Origin: Candidatus Minthosoma caballi
GTDB lineage: Bacteria; Bacteroidota; Bacteroidia; Bacteroidales; Bacteroidaceae
Reading direction: 5' to 3'
Length of the DNA stretch: 57,236 nucleotides
Assembly (NCBI GenBank): GCA_018064505.1
Contig: JAGHVC010000049.1
Coordinates: 1 to 57,236 of the forward strand
Shown here: piece by piece, positions 26,547 to 35,140 of the stretch
How positions within the stretch are numbered: the first letter of the stretch is position 1
How the letters are laid out: each line of letters opens with the position of its first letter
Notes under the pieces: model-generated
The model's database searches: none
Seen by the model: only the letters and a program-made list of their open reading frames with translations
Told to the model about the DNA's origin: nothing
Position numbers and translations under genes: made by a program

Positions 26547-28766
26547 CTACCTTGTCACATTTTTCACGCCCTTTACTGTGGTTATCTTCTTAATCAATTG
26601 AGTCAGTTGCTTCTGGTCATCAATCATCACCGTGAGAGTGCCAGAAAACAATCCATCCTCAAATGACTGAATGCTTATGCCACGAAGCATCACATTCTTT
26701 TCCTTATTTATTATAGATGTAATATTATTCACAATGCCAATATCGTCGTGACCAACAACATGCAAAGTCACAGGATACTGATTGCCACCCTTTCCTGCCC
26801 ACTCTGCTCGAAGTATTCGATACCCTCTTTGTTCACGCAAGAGCTGAGCATTTGGGCAGTCTGTCCTATGCACTTTGATGCCACGATTGAGAGTGACAAA
26901 CCCAAAAACATCATCACCATAAATAGGACTGCAGCACTTTGCAAGCGTGTATTCCACTCCCTTCAAATTATTGTCCAGTACAAGTACATCGCTGTTACCT
27001 TGAGCTTTGTCTTCACGAGGACCAGCAACATAGCCATCAGCACTACGCTGTTCTGTCGTGAAAAGGCTAGGATTTGCCTCACGCTCAACAAGTTCCTGAT
27101 ACCTTTCTATCACAGTATTCACATCAAGAATCTCATCTGCAATTGCCTTATAGAACTCACTCACATGCTTGTAGCCCATCTTCTTCTGCAATCGAGTCAT
27201 CACCGCCTCGTCCTGCTCTATCTTCTTGTTCTTAAACTTGCGTTCAAGCATCTCTTTTGCAAACGAAGACACCTTCATTTCTTGTTCTGTCAGCGATTGA
27301 CGAATCTTCGTCTTAGCCTTTGTTGTCACAGCAATATTGAGCCAGTCACGCTTTGGCTGTTGCTTTGACGAAGTAAGTATTTCAACCTGATCGCCACTCT
27401 GCAATGCTGTGCCAATGTGAACATTCTTACCATTCACTTTGCCACCAGTGCATTGACAGCCAACATTAGTGTGTATTTGGAATGCAAAGTCAAGCACCGT
27501 CGCTCCTTTTGGCAACTTGAAAAGGTCTCCTTTAGGGGTGAATACAAACACCTCATCAGAGTACAAATCCACCTTAAACTGGTCCATCAGTTTCTCGTCG
27601 CTTGTAGTCTGATTCTCAAGAGCTACGCGAATATCTTTCAACCAATCCTCTAACTTAGAGCCAGAGTCTTTCACTCCTTTATATCTCCAGTGGGCAGCAA
27701 GACCTCTTTCAGCAATTTCGTCCATTCGTTCTGTACGAATCTGAATCTCCACCCACTTTCCTTCTGGGCCCATCACCGTGATATGAAGACTCTCATATCC
27801 ATTGCTCTTTGGCACACTCAGCCAATCTCGCAAACGCTTCGGATTTGGTCGATACATATCTGTGACAATTGAAAACACCTGCCAGCAATCCTGCTTCTCC
27901 TTTTCCAACTCCGAATCTAGAATCACACGAATAGCAAACAAGTCGTATATTCCCTCAAACTTGCACTTCTGTTTTTTCATCTTCTGCCAGATGGAATGGA
28001 TTGACTTTGTGCGCCCCTTTATGTGGAATTTCAATCCTGCTGTATTCAGTTTCTCTTCTATAGGAGCAATGAAATTCTTTATGTAAAGGTCACGCGTCTC
28101 ACGAGTAGCTGCCAATTTCTCTTTAATCATATAGAACACATCTGGCTCAAGATACTTCAGAGAAAGATCCTCAAGTTCTCTCTTGATGAGATAAAGACCA
28201 AGCTTGTGCGCCAACGGTGCATAGAGGTAAGCAGCCTCAGTAGCCACCCTTGTTCTCTCCTCAATTTCTCCCCTATCTTTAATCTGTCGCATGAGGTTCA
28301 CTCGAGTTGCAATAATGATGAAAATCACACGCATATCCTCCGCAAAGCTCAGAAGCAAATCTCGGAAGTTCTCGGTTTCGATACTTGGATTCTTGGCATA
28401 TAGTTCATTAACTTTCTGTATGCCTCTAATAATATGTGCAACATCCTCACCTAGTTCCTCACGAATGCTGTCGATGTTTTTAATGCCTATCGACACGCAG
28501 TTGTGGAGCAAGATGCTAACAATACTTGCTCTGTTCAGTCCTATCTCTTCCGCTGTGATGATTGCTGTCTGCAAATCGAACAATATTGGGTTGAATCCAA
28601 ACTGATTACGCTGCAAAGCTCCCGACTGCACAGCCTTCATCAGCATGTCCTTTATCTTGCGGAAATCATCAGGATTGACTACATCTGCAACAAGCGTCTG
28701 AAGCTTCTTGAATGCATCAAACAAATCTTGCTTTTCATCGTCTCTAATTGTTGCAATTTCTACCAT
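26547..28766 (-). CDS. RelA/SpoT family (p)ppGpp synthetase with degenerate hydrolase domain
   Basis: The frame can start at 28784, but the -7 box TAACTTTG at 28797-28804 leaves almost no leader, so I prefer ATG 28766 (739 residues). Domains in order: an HD-type hydrolase-like region (about 45-190), a nucleotidyltransferase synthetase (about 235-365, with GRTKSIHSIWQKM and GYESLHITV), TGS (about 400-460, VFVFTPKGD), a helical/zinc-finger region with CC, and a C-terminal ACT domain. The HD signature is altered: the expected His-Asp is His-Asn (LLHNCV) and the expected ADRLHNMR reads ATRVNLMR, so (p)ppGpp hydrolysis is probably lost. It should act as a synthetase in the stringent response, with a separate hydrolase elsewhere. 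Confidence 0.92.
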   Translation of the reverse strand: MVEIATIRDDEKQDLFDAFKKLQTLVADVVNPDDFRKIKDMLMKAVQSGALQRNQFGFNPILFDLQTAIITAEEIGLNRASIVSILLHNCVSIGIKNIDSIREELGEDVAHIIRGIQKVNELYAKNPSIETENFRDLLLSFAEDMRVIFIIIATRVNLMRQIKDRGEIEERTRVATEAAYLYAPLAHKLGLYLIKRELEDLSLKYLEPDVFYMIKEKLAATRETRDLYIKNFIAPIEEKLNTAGLKFHIKGRTKSIHSIWQKMKKQKCKFEGIYDLFAIRVILDSELEKEKQDCWQVFSIVTDMYRPNPKRLRDWLSVPKSNGYESLHITVMGPEGKWVEIQIRTERMDEIAERGLAAHWRYKGVKDSGSKLEDWLKDIRVALENQTTSDEKLMDQFKVDLYSDEVFVFTPKGDLFKLPKGATVLDFAFQIHTNVGCQCTGGKVNGKNVHIGTALQSGDQVEILTSSKQQPKRDWLNIAVTTKAKTKIRQSLTEQEMKVSSFAKEMLERKFKNKKIEQDEAVMTRLQKKMGYKHVSEFYKAIADEILDVNTVIERYQELVEREANPSLFTTEQRSADGYVAGPREDKAQGNSDVLVLDNNLKGVEYTLAKCCSPIYGDDVFGFVTLNRGIKVHRTDCPNAQLLREQRGYRILRAEWAGKGGNQYPVTLHVVGHDDIGIVNNITSIINKEKNVMLRGISIQSFEDGLFSGTLTVMIDDQKQLTQLIKKITTVKGVKNVTR

Positions 28767-28796
28767 ATTATTACTTAAAATCATTTATTTCTACTG

Positions 28797-28804
28797 CAAA
28801 GTTA
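28797..28804 (-). promoter_or_regulatory. -7 box (TAACTTTG) for the rel-rlmH operon
   Basis: An exact match on the minus strand, 31 bases upstream of the preferred ATG at 28766. Confidence 0.5.
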
Positions 28805-28846
28805 TTAAAAATACAATATTATCACACATAATTAAACATTAATTTG

Positions 28847-28854
28847 TAAATTTG
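28847..28854 (+). promoter_or_regulatory. -7 box (TAAATTTG) for the DUF4301 gene
   Basis: TAAATTTG overlaps the alternative ATG at 28852 and therefore supports the downstream ATG at 28891. Confidence 0.5.
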
Positions 28855-28890
28855 ACGAGTTTTTACTTCAAATTAAATAAACATAAAACC

Positions 28891-30378
28891 ATGCTTACAC
28901 AAGAAGACAAAGAATTTCTCGCCCAGAAGGGTATTAGTGAAGAGAAGCTGAATGCACAGCTCGACAACTTCAAGACAGGATTCCCTTGGTTAAAACTTGC
29001 GGGTGCTGCATCTCCAGAAAAAGGTATTACAATACCTACTGATGATGATAAGAAGTCATACCTTGCTGCTTGGGATGAATACCTCAACGGAACAGGCAAA
29101 GTGCTCAAGTTTGTTCCTGCCAGCGGAGCTGCAAGCCGTATGTTCAAGAACCTCTTTGAATACCTCGATAATGAAGAAATGACAGACTTCATTCAGAAGT
29201 TTGACGACAATACAGATAAGTACGCATTCTGTCAAGCTCTCAAAGAGGCTATGGCTAAGAATGGTGCTGAAAACAACGCCAAAGGCAAGATTGCAAGCTT
29301 GCTTGGCAAGGAAGGCCTCAACTACGGCAACCTTCCAAAGGGATTGCTCCTTTTCCACAATTACGAAGATGGGCCTCGCACACCAGTTGAAGAACATCTC
29401 GTTGAAGGCGCTCTCTATGCTAAAGGCAATGATGGCAATGTGAACATCCACTTCACCGTGTCCCCAGAGCATCGATCTCTCTTTGAGGCGCTCGTAGCTG
29501 GGAAAGCAAGCAAATATGAGGAGAAGTTCGGCGTGAAGTACGGCATAAGCTTTTCTGAACAAAAAAGCAGCACTGACACTGTAGCTGCAAACCCTGACAA
29601 CACTCCATTCCGCGGCAAGGATGGCAAGATTCTTTTCCGTCCAGGTGGTCACGGAGCCCTCATCGAAAACCTTAACGACCTCGACGCTGATGTTATCTTT
29701 ATCAAGAATATCGACAATGTTGTTCCAGACCGTCTGAAGCCAGAGACTGTTGAGTACAAGAAGCTCATTGCAGGTGTTCTCGTTTCTAAGCAGCAGAAGT
29801 CTTTCGAGTACATCAAACTCCTCGATAGCGGCTCTTACACTCACGCCCAGCTTGAAGAGATTATTCATTTCCTCCGCGACGAACTCTCGTGTCGCAACCC
29901 AGAACTCAAAGTGCTCGAGGATAGCGAACTTGCAATATATTTGAAGAGTAAGCTCAACCGTCCAATGCGAGTGTGCGGTATGGTGAAGAATGTTGGTGAG
30001 CCTGGTGGCGGTCCTTTCCTCGCTTACAACCAGGATGGTACTATCAGCCTTCAGATTCTTGAAAGCAGCCAGATTGACAAAGACAATGCAGAGTACCTCG
30101 CAATGTTCCAGAATGGCACTCACTTCAACCCTGTTGACCTCGTATGTGCTGTTAAGGACTACAAGGGCAACAAGTTCGACCTCACAAAATATGTTGATCC
30201 TCAGACAGGTTTCATATCTAGCAAGAGCAAGGATGGCAAGGAACTCAAGGCTCTCGAACTTCCTGGACTTTGGAATGGTGCAATGAGCGACTGGAATACA
30301 ATCTTTGTTGAAGTAAGCCTTGGCACATTCAACCCTGTGAAGACTGTGAACGACCTTCTCCGCGAGCAGCATCAGTAA
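28891..30378 (+). CDS. DUF4301 family protein
   Basis: The 495-residue cytoplasmic protein starts MLTQEDKEFLAQKG, the usual DUF4301 N-terminus; the ATG 39 bases upstream overlaps the -7 box and is rejected. Characteristic segments are FVPASGAASRMFKNLF, HFTVSPEHRSLFE, FRPGGHGALIENLNDL with DADVIFIKNIDNV, and RVCGMVKNVGEPGGGPF. The ASGAASRM-type loop and the FRPGGHGAL region look like nucleotidyltransferase elements, but the function is not established that I know of. It overlaps by one base with a possible ATG of the next gene, so it is probably in an operon with rsmG. Codon choice is strongly biased, suggesting high expression. Confidence 0.88.
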   Translation: MLTQEDKEFLAQKGISEEKLNAQLDNFKTGFPWLKLAGAASPEKGITIPTDDDKKSYLAAWDEYLNGTGKVLKFVPASGAASRMFKNLFEYLDNEEMTDFIQKFDDNTDKYAFCQALKEAMAKNGAENNAKGKIASLLGKEGLNYGNLPKGLLLFHNYEDGPRTPVEEHLVEGALYAKGNDGNVNIHFTVSPEHRSLFEALVAGKASKYEEKFGVKYGISFSEQKSSTDTVAANPDNTPFRGKDGKILFRPGGHGALIENLNDLDADVIFIKNIDNVVPDRLKPETVEYKKLIAGVLVSKQQKSFEYIKLLDSGSYTHAQLEEIIHFLRDELSCRNPELKVLEDSELAIYLKSKLNRPMRVCGMVKNVGEPGGGPFLAYNQDGTISLQILESSQIDKDNAEYLAMFQNGTHFNPVDLVCAVKDYKGNKFDLTKYVDPQTGFISSKSKDGKELKALELPGLWNGAMSDWNTIFVEVSLGTFNPVKTVNDLLREQHQ

Positions 30379-30410
30379 TGACTAAAGGCCTGCCTTTACA
30401 AACTTACAAT

Positions 30411-31049
30411 ATGAATAGCGAAATAATACAAAAGTATTTCCAAAATTTAACAGAGACTCAAACTGCGCAATTTGCACAGCTTGAGCCTCTTTATAACGAT
30501 TGGAACTCCAAGATTAATGTAATCTCCCGCAAGGACATACAGAATCTCTACGAGCATCATGTCCTTCACAGCCTTGGCATTGCAAAAGTGCTCTCTTTCC
30601 GTCCTGGCACAACAGTGATGGATCTCGGCACGGGGGGAGGATTCCCTGGCATTCCGTTGGCAATTCTTTTTCCTGAGGTGCAGTTCCACCTTGTTGACAG
30701 CATTGGCAAGAAAGTGAAAGTGGCAACAGAGATTGCCACAGCTATTGGATTGAAGAATGTACGCTTCAGCCACGCAAGAGCAGAAGACATTAAAGACCAA
30801 TACGATTTCGTGGTGACTCGTGCCGTTATGCCAATGGTAGATCTCATCAAGGTGTCTCGGAAGAACATAAGCAAAGAACAGCACAACAGCGTCCCAAACG
30901 GCATCATCGCACTTAAAGGCGGCGAACTCAACAGCGAGATTGCGTCCATGCGAGGCATCAGCACCGTGTGGGAACTCTCCGACTTTTTCAAAGAAGAATA
31001 CTTCGAGACAAAGAAGGTGGTGCATGTTGGCATTGTGAGCAAGAAGTGA
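30411..31049 (+). CDS. rsmG: 16S rRNA (guanine527-N7)-methyltransferase RsmG
   Basis: RsmG methylates N7 of G527 in the 530 loop of 16S rRNA. I use the ATG at 30411 (MNSEIIQKYF, 212 residues), which matches the family's usual N-terminus; an in-frame ATG at 30378 overlapping the DUF4301 stop would add 11 residues and cannot be excluded. The SAM-binding motif DLGTGGGFPGIPLAI is near residues 71-85, followed by LVDSIGKKVKV and the VTRAVMPM segment. The length and motif order are normal. It is the second gene of the DUF4301 operon. Confidence 0.93.
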   Translation: MNSEIIQKYFQNLTETQTAQFAQLEPLYNDWNSKINVISRKDIQNLYEHHVLHSLGIAKVLSFRPGTTVMDLGTGGGFPGIPLAILFPEVQFHLVDSIGKKVKVATEIATAIGLKNVRFSHARAEDIKDQYDFVVTRAVMPMVDLIKVSRKNISKEQHNSVPNGIIALKGGELNSEIASMRGISTVWELSDFFKEEYFETKKVVHVGIVSKK

Positions 31050-31104
31050 TCAGTGAGCACCATAGCCATTCTCAATGCTACTGCGTAAAAGAAAAATAAG
31101 TAAT

Positions 31105-31743
31105 ATGACCATAAAATGTTTTCCCGTCAATCCTCTAGGCGTAAACTGTTTCATAGCCTACGACGAGACAAAAGAGGGAGTAATCATAGACTGCGGATGC
31201 TCTGCTGCCAGCGAATGGAATAGCATCAAAAACTTCATAAATGCTGAAGGACTGAGCATCAAGCACATGCTCAACACGCATCTGCACTTCGACCATGTGT
31301 GGGGCAATCACTTCGTCACAGAAGACCTCGGTTTAGCTCCCGAAGCATCAGCCGACGACATCTTCATTTACAACTCAGCCGATAAGATGATAAGAAGCTT
31401 CATCGGCATAAGTATCCCACTTCCAAAGCTACCGACCATCGGCACTAAGCTTGCTGACGGCGACAACATTCTGTTCGGCAACACTTCACTGAAGGTAATT
31501 GCCACACCAGGCCACACGCCAGGCGGACTATGCTTCTACAGCAAAGCTGACGAAGTGCTATTCTCGGGCGACACACTCTTTCAGTGCAGCATGGGACGCA
31601 CCGACCTCGACGGTGGCAACCTGGAAGCAATCATGCGCAGTCTTCAGAAGCTTGCCACTCTGCCCGACTCCACCAATGTACTGTGCGGACATGGCCCTTC
31701 TACTACCATTGGCTACGAGAAACGATTCAACCCATACCTTTGA
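31105..31743 (+). CDS. MBL-fold metallohydrolase (glyoxalase II-like)
   Basis: The product has 212 residues from the ATG at 31105; an ATG at 31075 would add ten mostly basic residues and looks less likely. The zinc-binding motif H59-L-H61-F-D63-H64 is complete, followed by TPGHTPGG with a ligand His, SGDTLF with the bridging Asp, and the late CGHGP His. This is the YcbL/glyoxalase II-like branch of metallo-beta-lactamase-fold hydrolases, cytoplasmic enzymes acting on thioesters such as S-lactoylglutathione or other substrates. The substrate here is unknown. It lies 55 bases downstream of rsmG and 5 bases upstream of the SGNH gene. Confidence 0.9.
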   Translation: MTIKCFPVNPLGVNCFIAYDETKEGVIIDCGCSAASEWNSIKNFINAEGLSIKHMLNTHLHFDHVWGNHFVTEDLGLAPEASADDIFIYNSADKMIRSFIGISIPLPKLPTIGTKLADGDNILFGNTSLKVIATPGHTPGGLCFYSKADEVLFSGDTLFQCSMGRTDLDGGNLEAIMRSLQKLATLPDSTNVLCGHGPSTTIGYEKRFNPYL

Positions 31744-31748
31744 CTTAA

Positions 31749-32591
31749 ATGAGACTAAGCAAACAAATAGAAAAGTTGGCCATTCGTCTCACTACCATTA
31801 TGCTGCCACTGCTCACAATAGCATGTCAGCTTAACGCCGAAGAGACTCCAGACACCATGAATGTGGCTATACTTGGCGACTCCAATACATGGCTCGGAGG
31901 TGACAATTGCAACCAGCCAAAGGGATGGAACACATGGTTTGTAAAAAACTTCAATCCTCAAAGCTGCCAAAGCTATGCACGCAGCGGAGCCACATGGACC
32001 AACACCACCTCTACCTTTCTCAACACAGAAGAGAATGTAGGGGTGCTGACCGACAACAATGTGATTTACAATCAGGTGATGCGTCTGCATCAAGCTGTCA
32101 GCGATGGACTTCAGCCTGAGCCTCACCTAATCATCATAGCTGCAGGCACAAACGACGCATGGTTCGAAGCCAAGCGCCCAGCAGCCTTCAGCACTGAGGG
32201 CAATCTATTCGACGCCTCTCCATCCGACATCTGCGCTATGCTACCAAACAGAGTCCTCACACTTCAGTCTGCAGTCATCCACAACTGCCGTCTTCTGCAG
32301 AGCCACTACCCCAACGCACGCATCGTGCTTCTCACCCCTCTGCAAACCACGGCTGTGAGCCTTGCCAAGATACAACAAACTGGCGACCTCATAGAAGACT
32401 GTGGCAAGCACCTTGGGCTCTGTGTCATACGACAAGATAGGGACTGTGTTGTCAATAGAGAACAAGAAACTCGCAAGCGCACCAACACATACGATGGCAC
32501 CCACACTAACGAGAACGGAGCCAAGCAAAACGGAAAAATCATTGCTGACAAGATTAAGCAGCTTATAAATAAAACAAACTGTTCTCTATAG
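31749..32591 (+). CDS. SGNH/GDSL-family exported hydrolase
   Basis: The 280-residue protein has an N-terminal hydrophobic segment ending near LTIAC at residue 26, so it is exported and may be a lipoprotein, although the lipobox is imperfect. Block I is GDSNTW with catalytic S45, block III is the AGTNDAW segment with Asn near residue 134, and block V is DGTH with H252, giving a complete SGNH set. Such enzymes deacylate carbohydrates or lipids. It precedes an MBOAT acyltransferase and two DHHW proteins, so it may edit or transfer acyl groups on the same glycan. That is inference from context. Confidence 0.85.
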   Translation: MRLSKQIEKLAIRLTTIMLPLLTIACQLNAEETPDTMNVAILGDSNTWLGGDNCNQPKGWNTWFVKNFNPQSCQSYARSGATWTNTTSTFLNTEENVGVLTDNNVIYNQVMRLHQAVSDGLQPEPHLIIIAAGTNDAWFEAKRPAAFSTEGNLFDASPSDICAMLPNRVLTLQSAVIHNCRLLQSHYPNARIVLLTPLQTTAVSLAKIQQTGDLIEDCGKHLGLCVIRQDRDCVVNREQETRKRTNTYDGTHTNENGAKQNGKIIADKIKQLINKTNCSL

Positions 32592-32660
32592 ATAGCAGCC
32601 CTATAAATAAGGCAACAGCTCTATAAATAAAGAAAACAACAAATAACATACAAAAACAAA

Positions 32661-34106
32661 GTGGTATTCTCTGATTTATTTTTCATCTACGCTTTCATTC
32701 CTGCATTCATACTATGCTACATAGCAGGTTCATTCATTGACAAGCACTGGCTATCAGACGGTGGCAAAGAGAGCTTTGCTGCAAAGAACATGGCTTTAGT
32801 CATATTCTCTTTCATCTTCTATGCTTGGGGAGAGCCAATGTATGTATTCCTCATGCTCATATGCGTGCTTATCAATTACATCTGCGGCCGATGCATCGAC
32901 AGCGCCAGCAGCCACCGCAAGCTAGCACTTGTCATTGGCCTTGTTCTCAACATCAGCATCCTAGCTACATTCAAGTACCTTGGATTCTTTGCTGAACAGC
33001 TGCAGAACCTCGGACTCCCAGTAACAGTGCCAAAGATAGCCCTTCCTATCGGCATCAGTTTCTACACATTCCAATCCATCTCCTACCTCATCGATGTTTA
33101 CAAGAAAGAGTCGCCTGTGCAGCGCCGCTTCGCCGATCTCCTTCTCTACATCTCCATGTTCCCACAGCTTATTGCTGGTCCTATCGTGCGCTACGGCACA
33201 GTGGCTAGCGAAATAAACAAGCGTTCAGTAAATAGTAAAGACATTGCTGACGGCTCCTTCCGTTTCCTCATCGGTCTCGGCAAGAAAGTGGTGCTTGCCA
33301 ATCAGCTCTCAGAGGTTTCTGACCAATTGCTCGTCAATGGTTTCAACGACCTCACCACAACTGGGGCATGGGTAGGAATCGCAGCATTTACCCTTCAGAT
33401 TTATTTCGACTTCTCAGGCTATTCTGACATGGCTATCGGTATAGGCCGCTGCCTCGGATTCCATTTCAACGAGAACTTTGATCATCCATATTGCTGCAAT
33501 AGCATCAGCGACTTTTGGCGCAGATGGCACATGTCGCTCGGAAGCTTCTTCCGCGACTATGTTTACATTCCCCTTGGAGGCAACCGCAGTCATCAGGCAC
33601 TCAACATATTTGTCGTGTGGTTCCTCACAGGAATGTGGCATGGAGCAAGCTGGAACTTCATCATCTGGGGCCTATACTTCGGCTTCATCGTCATGCTTGA
33701 GAAGTACACCCTCCTCCGTGTTCACAACCGCATCCCTGCCCCGCTGCTTCACATCTACAGCATTCTGCTCGTAGTCATCGGCTGGGGCATATTCTACTTT
33801 GTAGACATCAACCAAATGCTTGCTTTCTTTAAGATTCTCTTCGGAGGCAGTGCAGTACTCCACGACTTCGTCACCGAGAGCGCCCTTGCAAGCAACTTCT
33901 GGCTTTGGATTATCGCTATCGCGTTCTGCTTGCCACTGCGCAAATGGGCTATGATGGCTACAACTCACATCTGCGGCAAAGATACCAAGGCAGAAACATT
34001 CGTAGTGTACAGCGCACGCATCATCTACTCCATCGCAGTGCTCATCCTCAGCACAGCCCTGCTCGTAGGTGCCACAAACAATGCATTCCTCTACACACGA
34101 TTCTAA
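32661..34106 (+). CDS. MBOAT family O-acyltransferase (AlgI/DltB-like)
   Basis: The 481-residue polytopic membrane protein starts at a GTG (32661); the resulting MVFSDLFFIYAFIP N-terminus matches AlgI-type proteins, and there is no in-frame ATG upstream. Around eleven hydrophobic helices are visible. The acceptor-region motif FWRRWHMSLGSFFRDY contains H290 and the catalytic-type His is H327 in GMWHGASWNF. MBOAT proteins of this class pass acyl groups from a cytoplasmic donor across the inner membrane to periplasmic partners for O-acylation of a glycan. The two downstream DHHW proteins are the expected periplasmic partners (AlgJ/AlgX-like). It is 70 bases from the SGNH gene. Confidence 0.93.
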   Translation: MVFSDLFFIYAFIPAFILCYIAGSFIDKHWLSDGGKESFAAKNMALVIFSFIFYAWGEPMYVFLMLICVLINYICGRCIDSASSHRKLALVIGLVLNISILATFKYLGFFAEQLQNLGLPVTVPKIALPIGISFYTFQSISYLIDVYKKESPVQRRFADLLLYISMFPQLIAGPIVRYGTVASEINKRSVNSKDIADGSFRFLIGLGKKVVLANQLSEVSDQLLVNGFNDLTTTGAWVGIAAFTLQIYFDFSGYSDMAIGIGRCLGFHFNENFDHPYCCNSISDFWRRWHMSLGSFFRDYVYIPLGGNRSHQALNIFVVWFLTGMWHGASWNFIIWGLYFGFIVMLEKYTLLRVHNRIPAPLLHIYSILLVVIGWGIFYFVDINQMLAFFKILFGGSAVLHDFVTESALASNFWLWIIAIAFCLPLRKWAMMATTHICGKDTKAETFVVYSARIIYSIAVLILSTALLVGATNNAFLYTRF

Positions 34107-34127
34107 TGACTCCGATATAGAAAAAAT

Positions 34128-35132
34128 ATGAAAAGATTACTAACTACCATACTGGCACTCACACTTATCTCCACAGCCTTTGCACAGCGACGCACAGCCT
34201 CAGGCATGCTCATCCTCGGCACTGGCCCTGAGATGCGAGCCGTGGCGCCATTCTCCAACAGGATTGACTGCCTCACCGACTATGCCAACACAGCCATGAC
34301 CTATGCCCGCAACTTTGGCATGGGAGTGCGCGTCTATTGCATGCCAATCCCCACATCTTCCGAGTTCTACGCGGCCAGCGAGATGGAGCTAACCTACCGT
34401 CAGAAAGAAGCCATCGACTATTGCTTCAGCCTCTTCACCGACACCATTGCTCCAGTCACGCCAGTCAGCCTCAGTGACATGTTGGCAAAGCACACAAACG
34501 AGCCTATCTACTCTCGCACCGACCACCACTGGCAACCACTCGGAGCCTACTACGCAGCACAAGAGTTCGCCAAGGTGGCAGGAGTGCCATTCCGTCTCCT
34601 CGACTCCTATAATGAGCGTTTCGTTCATAACTTCGTAGGCACCATGCCATCCTTCGCCAAGTATCCCGCACTGCGCAACTGGCCAGAAGACTTTGTCTAT
34701 TACACTCCCAAGGATGTGCAATACTCAGCCACCTTCATTGACTACACGCTCGACCGTGGGCGCCAAAATGTAATCAGTGAAAGCGAAGAGCACGAAGCAG
34801 ACATCTTCCGCGAGTACAAAGACGGTAGCTCAGCTGCATACTGCACCTTCCTCGGAGGAGATACCAAGCTCGTGAGCATCAAGACATCCACACACAATGG
34901 CCGTCATTTGCTCATCCTCAAAGACTCCTTTGGCAATGCCCTCCCATCCTTTCTACTCTACTCCTTCGAGCAGATTTGCGTAGTCGATTGCCGCTACTTC
35001 ACAAAGAACATCATCGACTATGCCACCGAGCAAGGCATCACCGACATACTTTTTGCAAATAACATAGGTCACGCAAGCAACTCTAAGACAACAGAGATGT
35101 ACAACCGCTACCTCACACAAAAGAAGAAATAA
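34128..35132 (+). CDS. DHHW family protein (AlgJ/AlgX-like O-acyltransferase partner), first copy
   Basis: The 334-residue exported protein has a signal peptide (1-20). The DHHW motif sits at residues 132-135 in YSRTDHHWQPLG, and a Ser motif LKDSFGN with S267 follows. This Asp-His/Ser arrangement is the SGNH-like active site of AlgJ, AlgX and DltD-type proteins, which transfer acyl groups received from an MBOAT protein to polysaccharide. It lies 21 bases after the MBOAT gene and 8 bases before a longer paralogue, with which it shares the whole catalytic region. It lacks the paralogue's membrane anchor and charged tail. Confidence 0.87.
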   Translation: MKRLLTTILALTLISTAFAQRRTASGMLILGTGPEMRAVAPFSNRIDCLTDYANTAMTYARNFGMGVRVYCMPIPTSSEFYAASEMELTYRQKEAIDYCFSLFTDTIAPVTPVSLSDMLAKHTNEPIYSRTDHHWQPLGAYYAAQEFAKVAGVPFRLLDSYNERFVHNFVGTMPSFAKYPALRNWPEDFVYYTPKDVQYSATFIDYTLDRGRQNVISESEEHEADIFREYKDGSSAAYCTFLGGDTKLVSIKTSTHNGRHLLILKDSFGNALPSFLLYSFEQICVVDCRYFTKNIIDYATEQGITDILFANNIGHASNSKTTEMYNRYLTQKKK

Positions 35133-35140
35133 GAGAAACA

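Noticed and set aside
28852-28890. Earlier ATG for the DUF4301 gene
   Set aside because: It overlaps the -7 box TAAATTTG, so it cannot be in the transcript; family members start at the next ATG.
29056-30372. 438-codon leftward frame antisense to the DUF4301 gene
   Set aside because: It is exactly opposite a strongly biased, highly expressed gene, whose codon choice removes stops from the opposite strand. The product resembles no protein.
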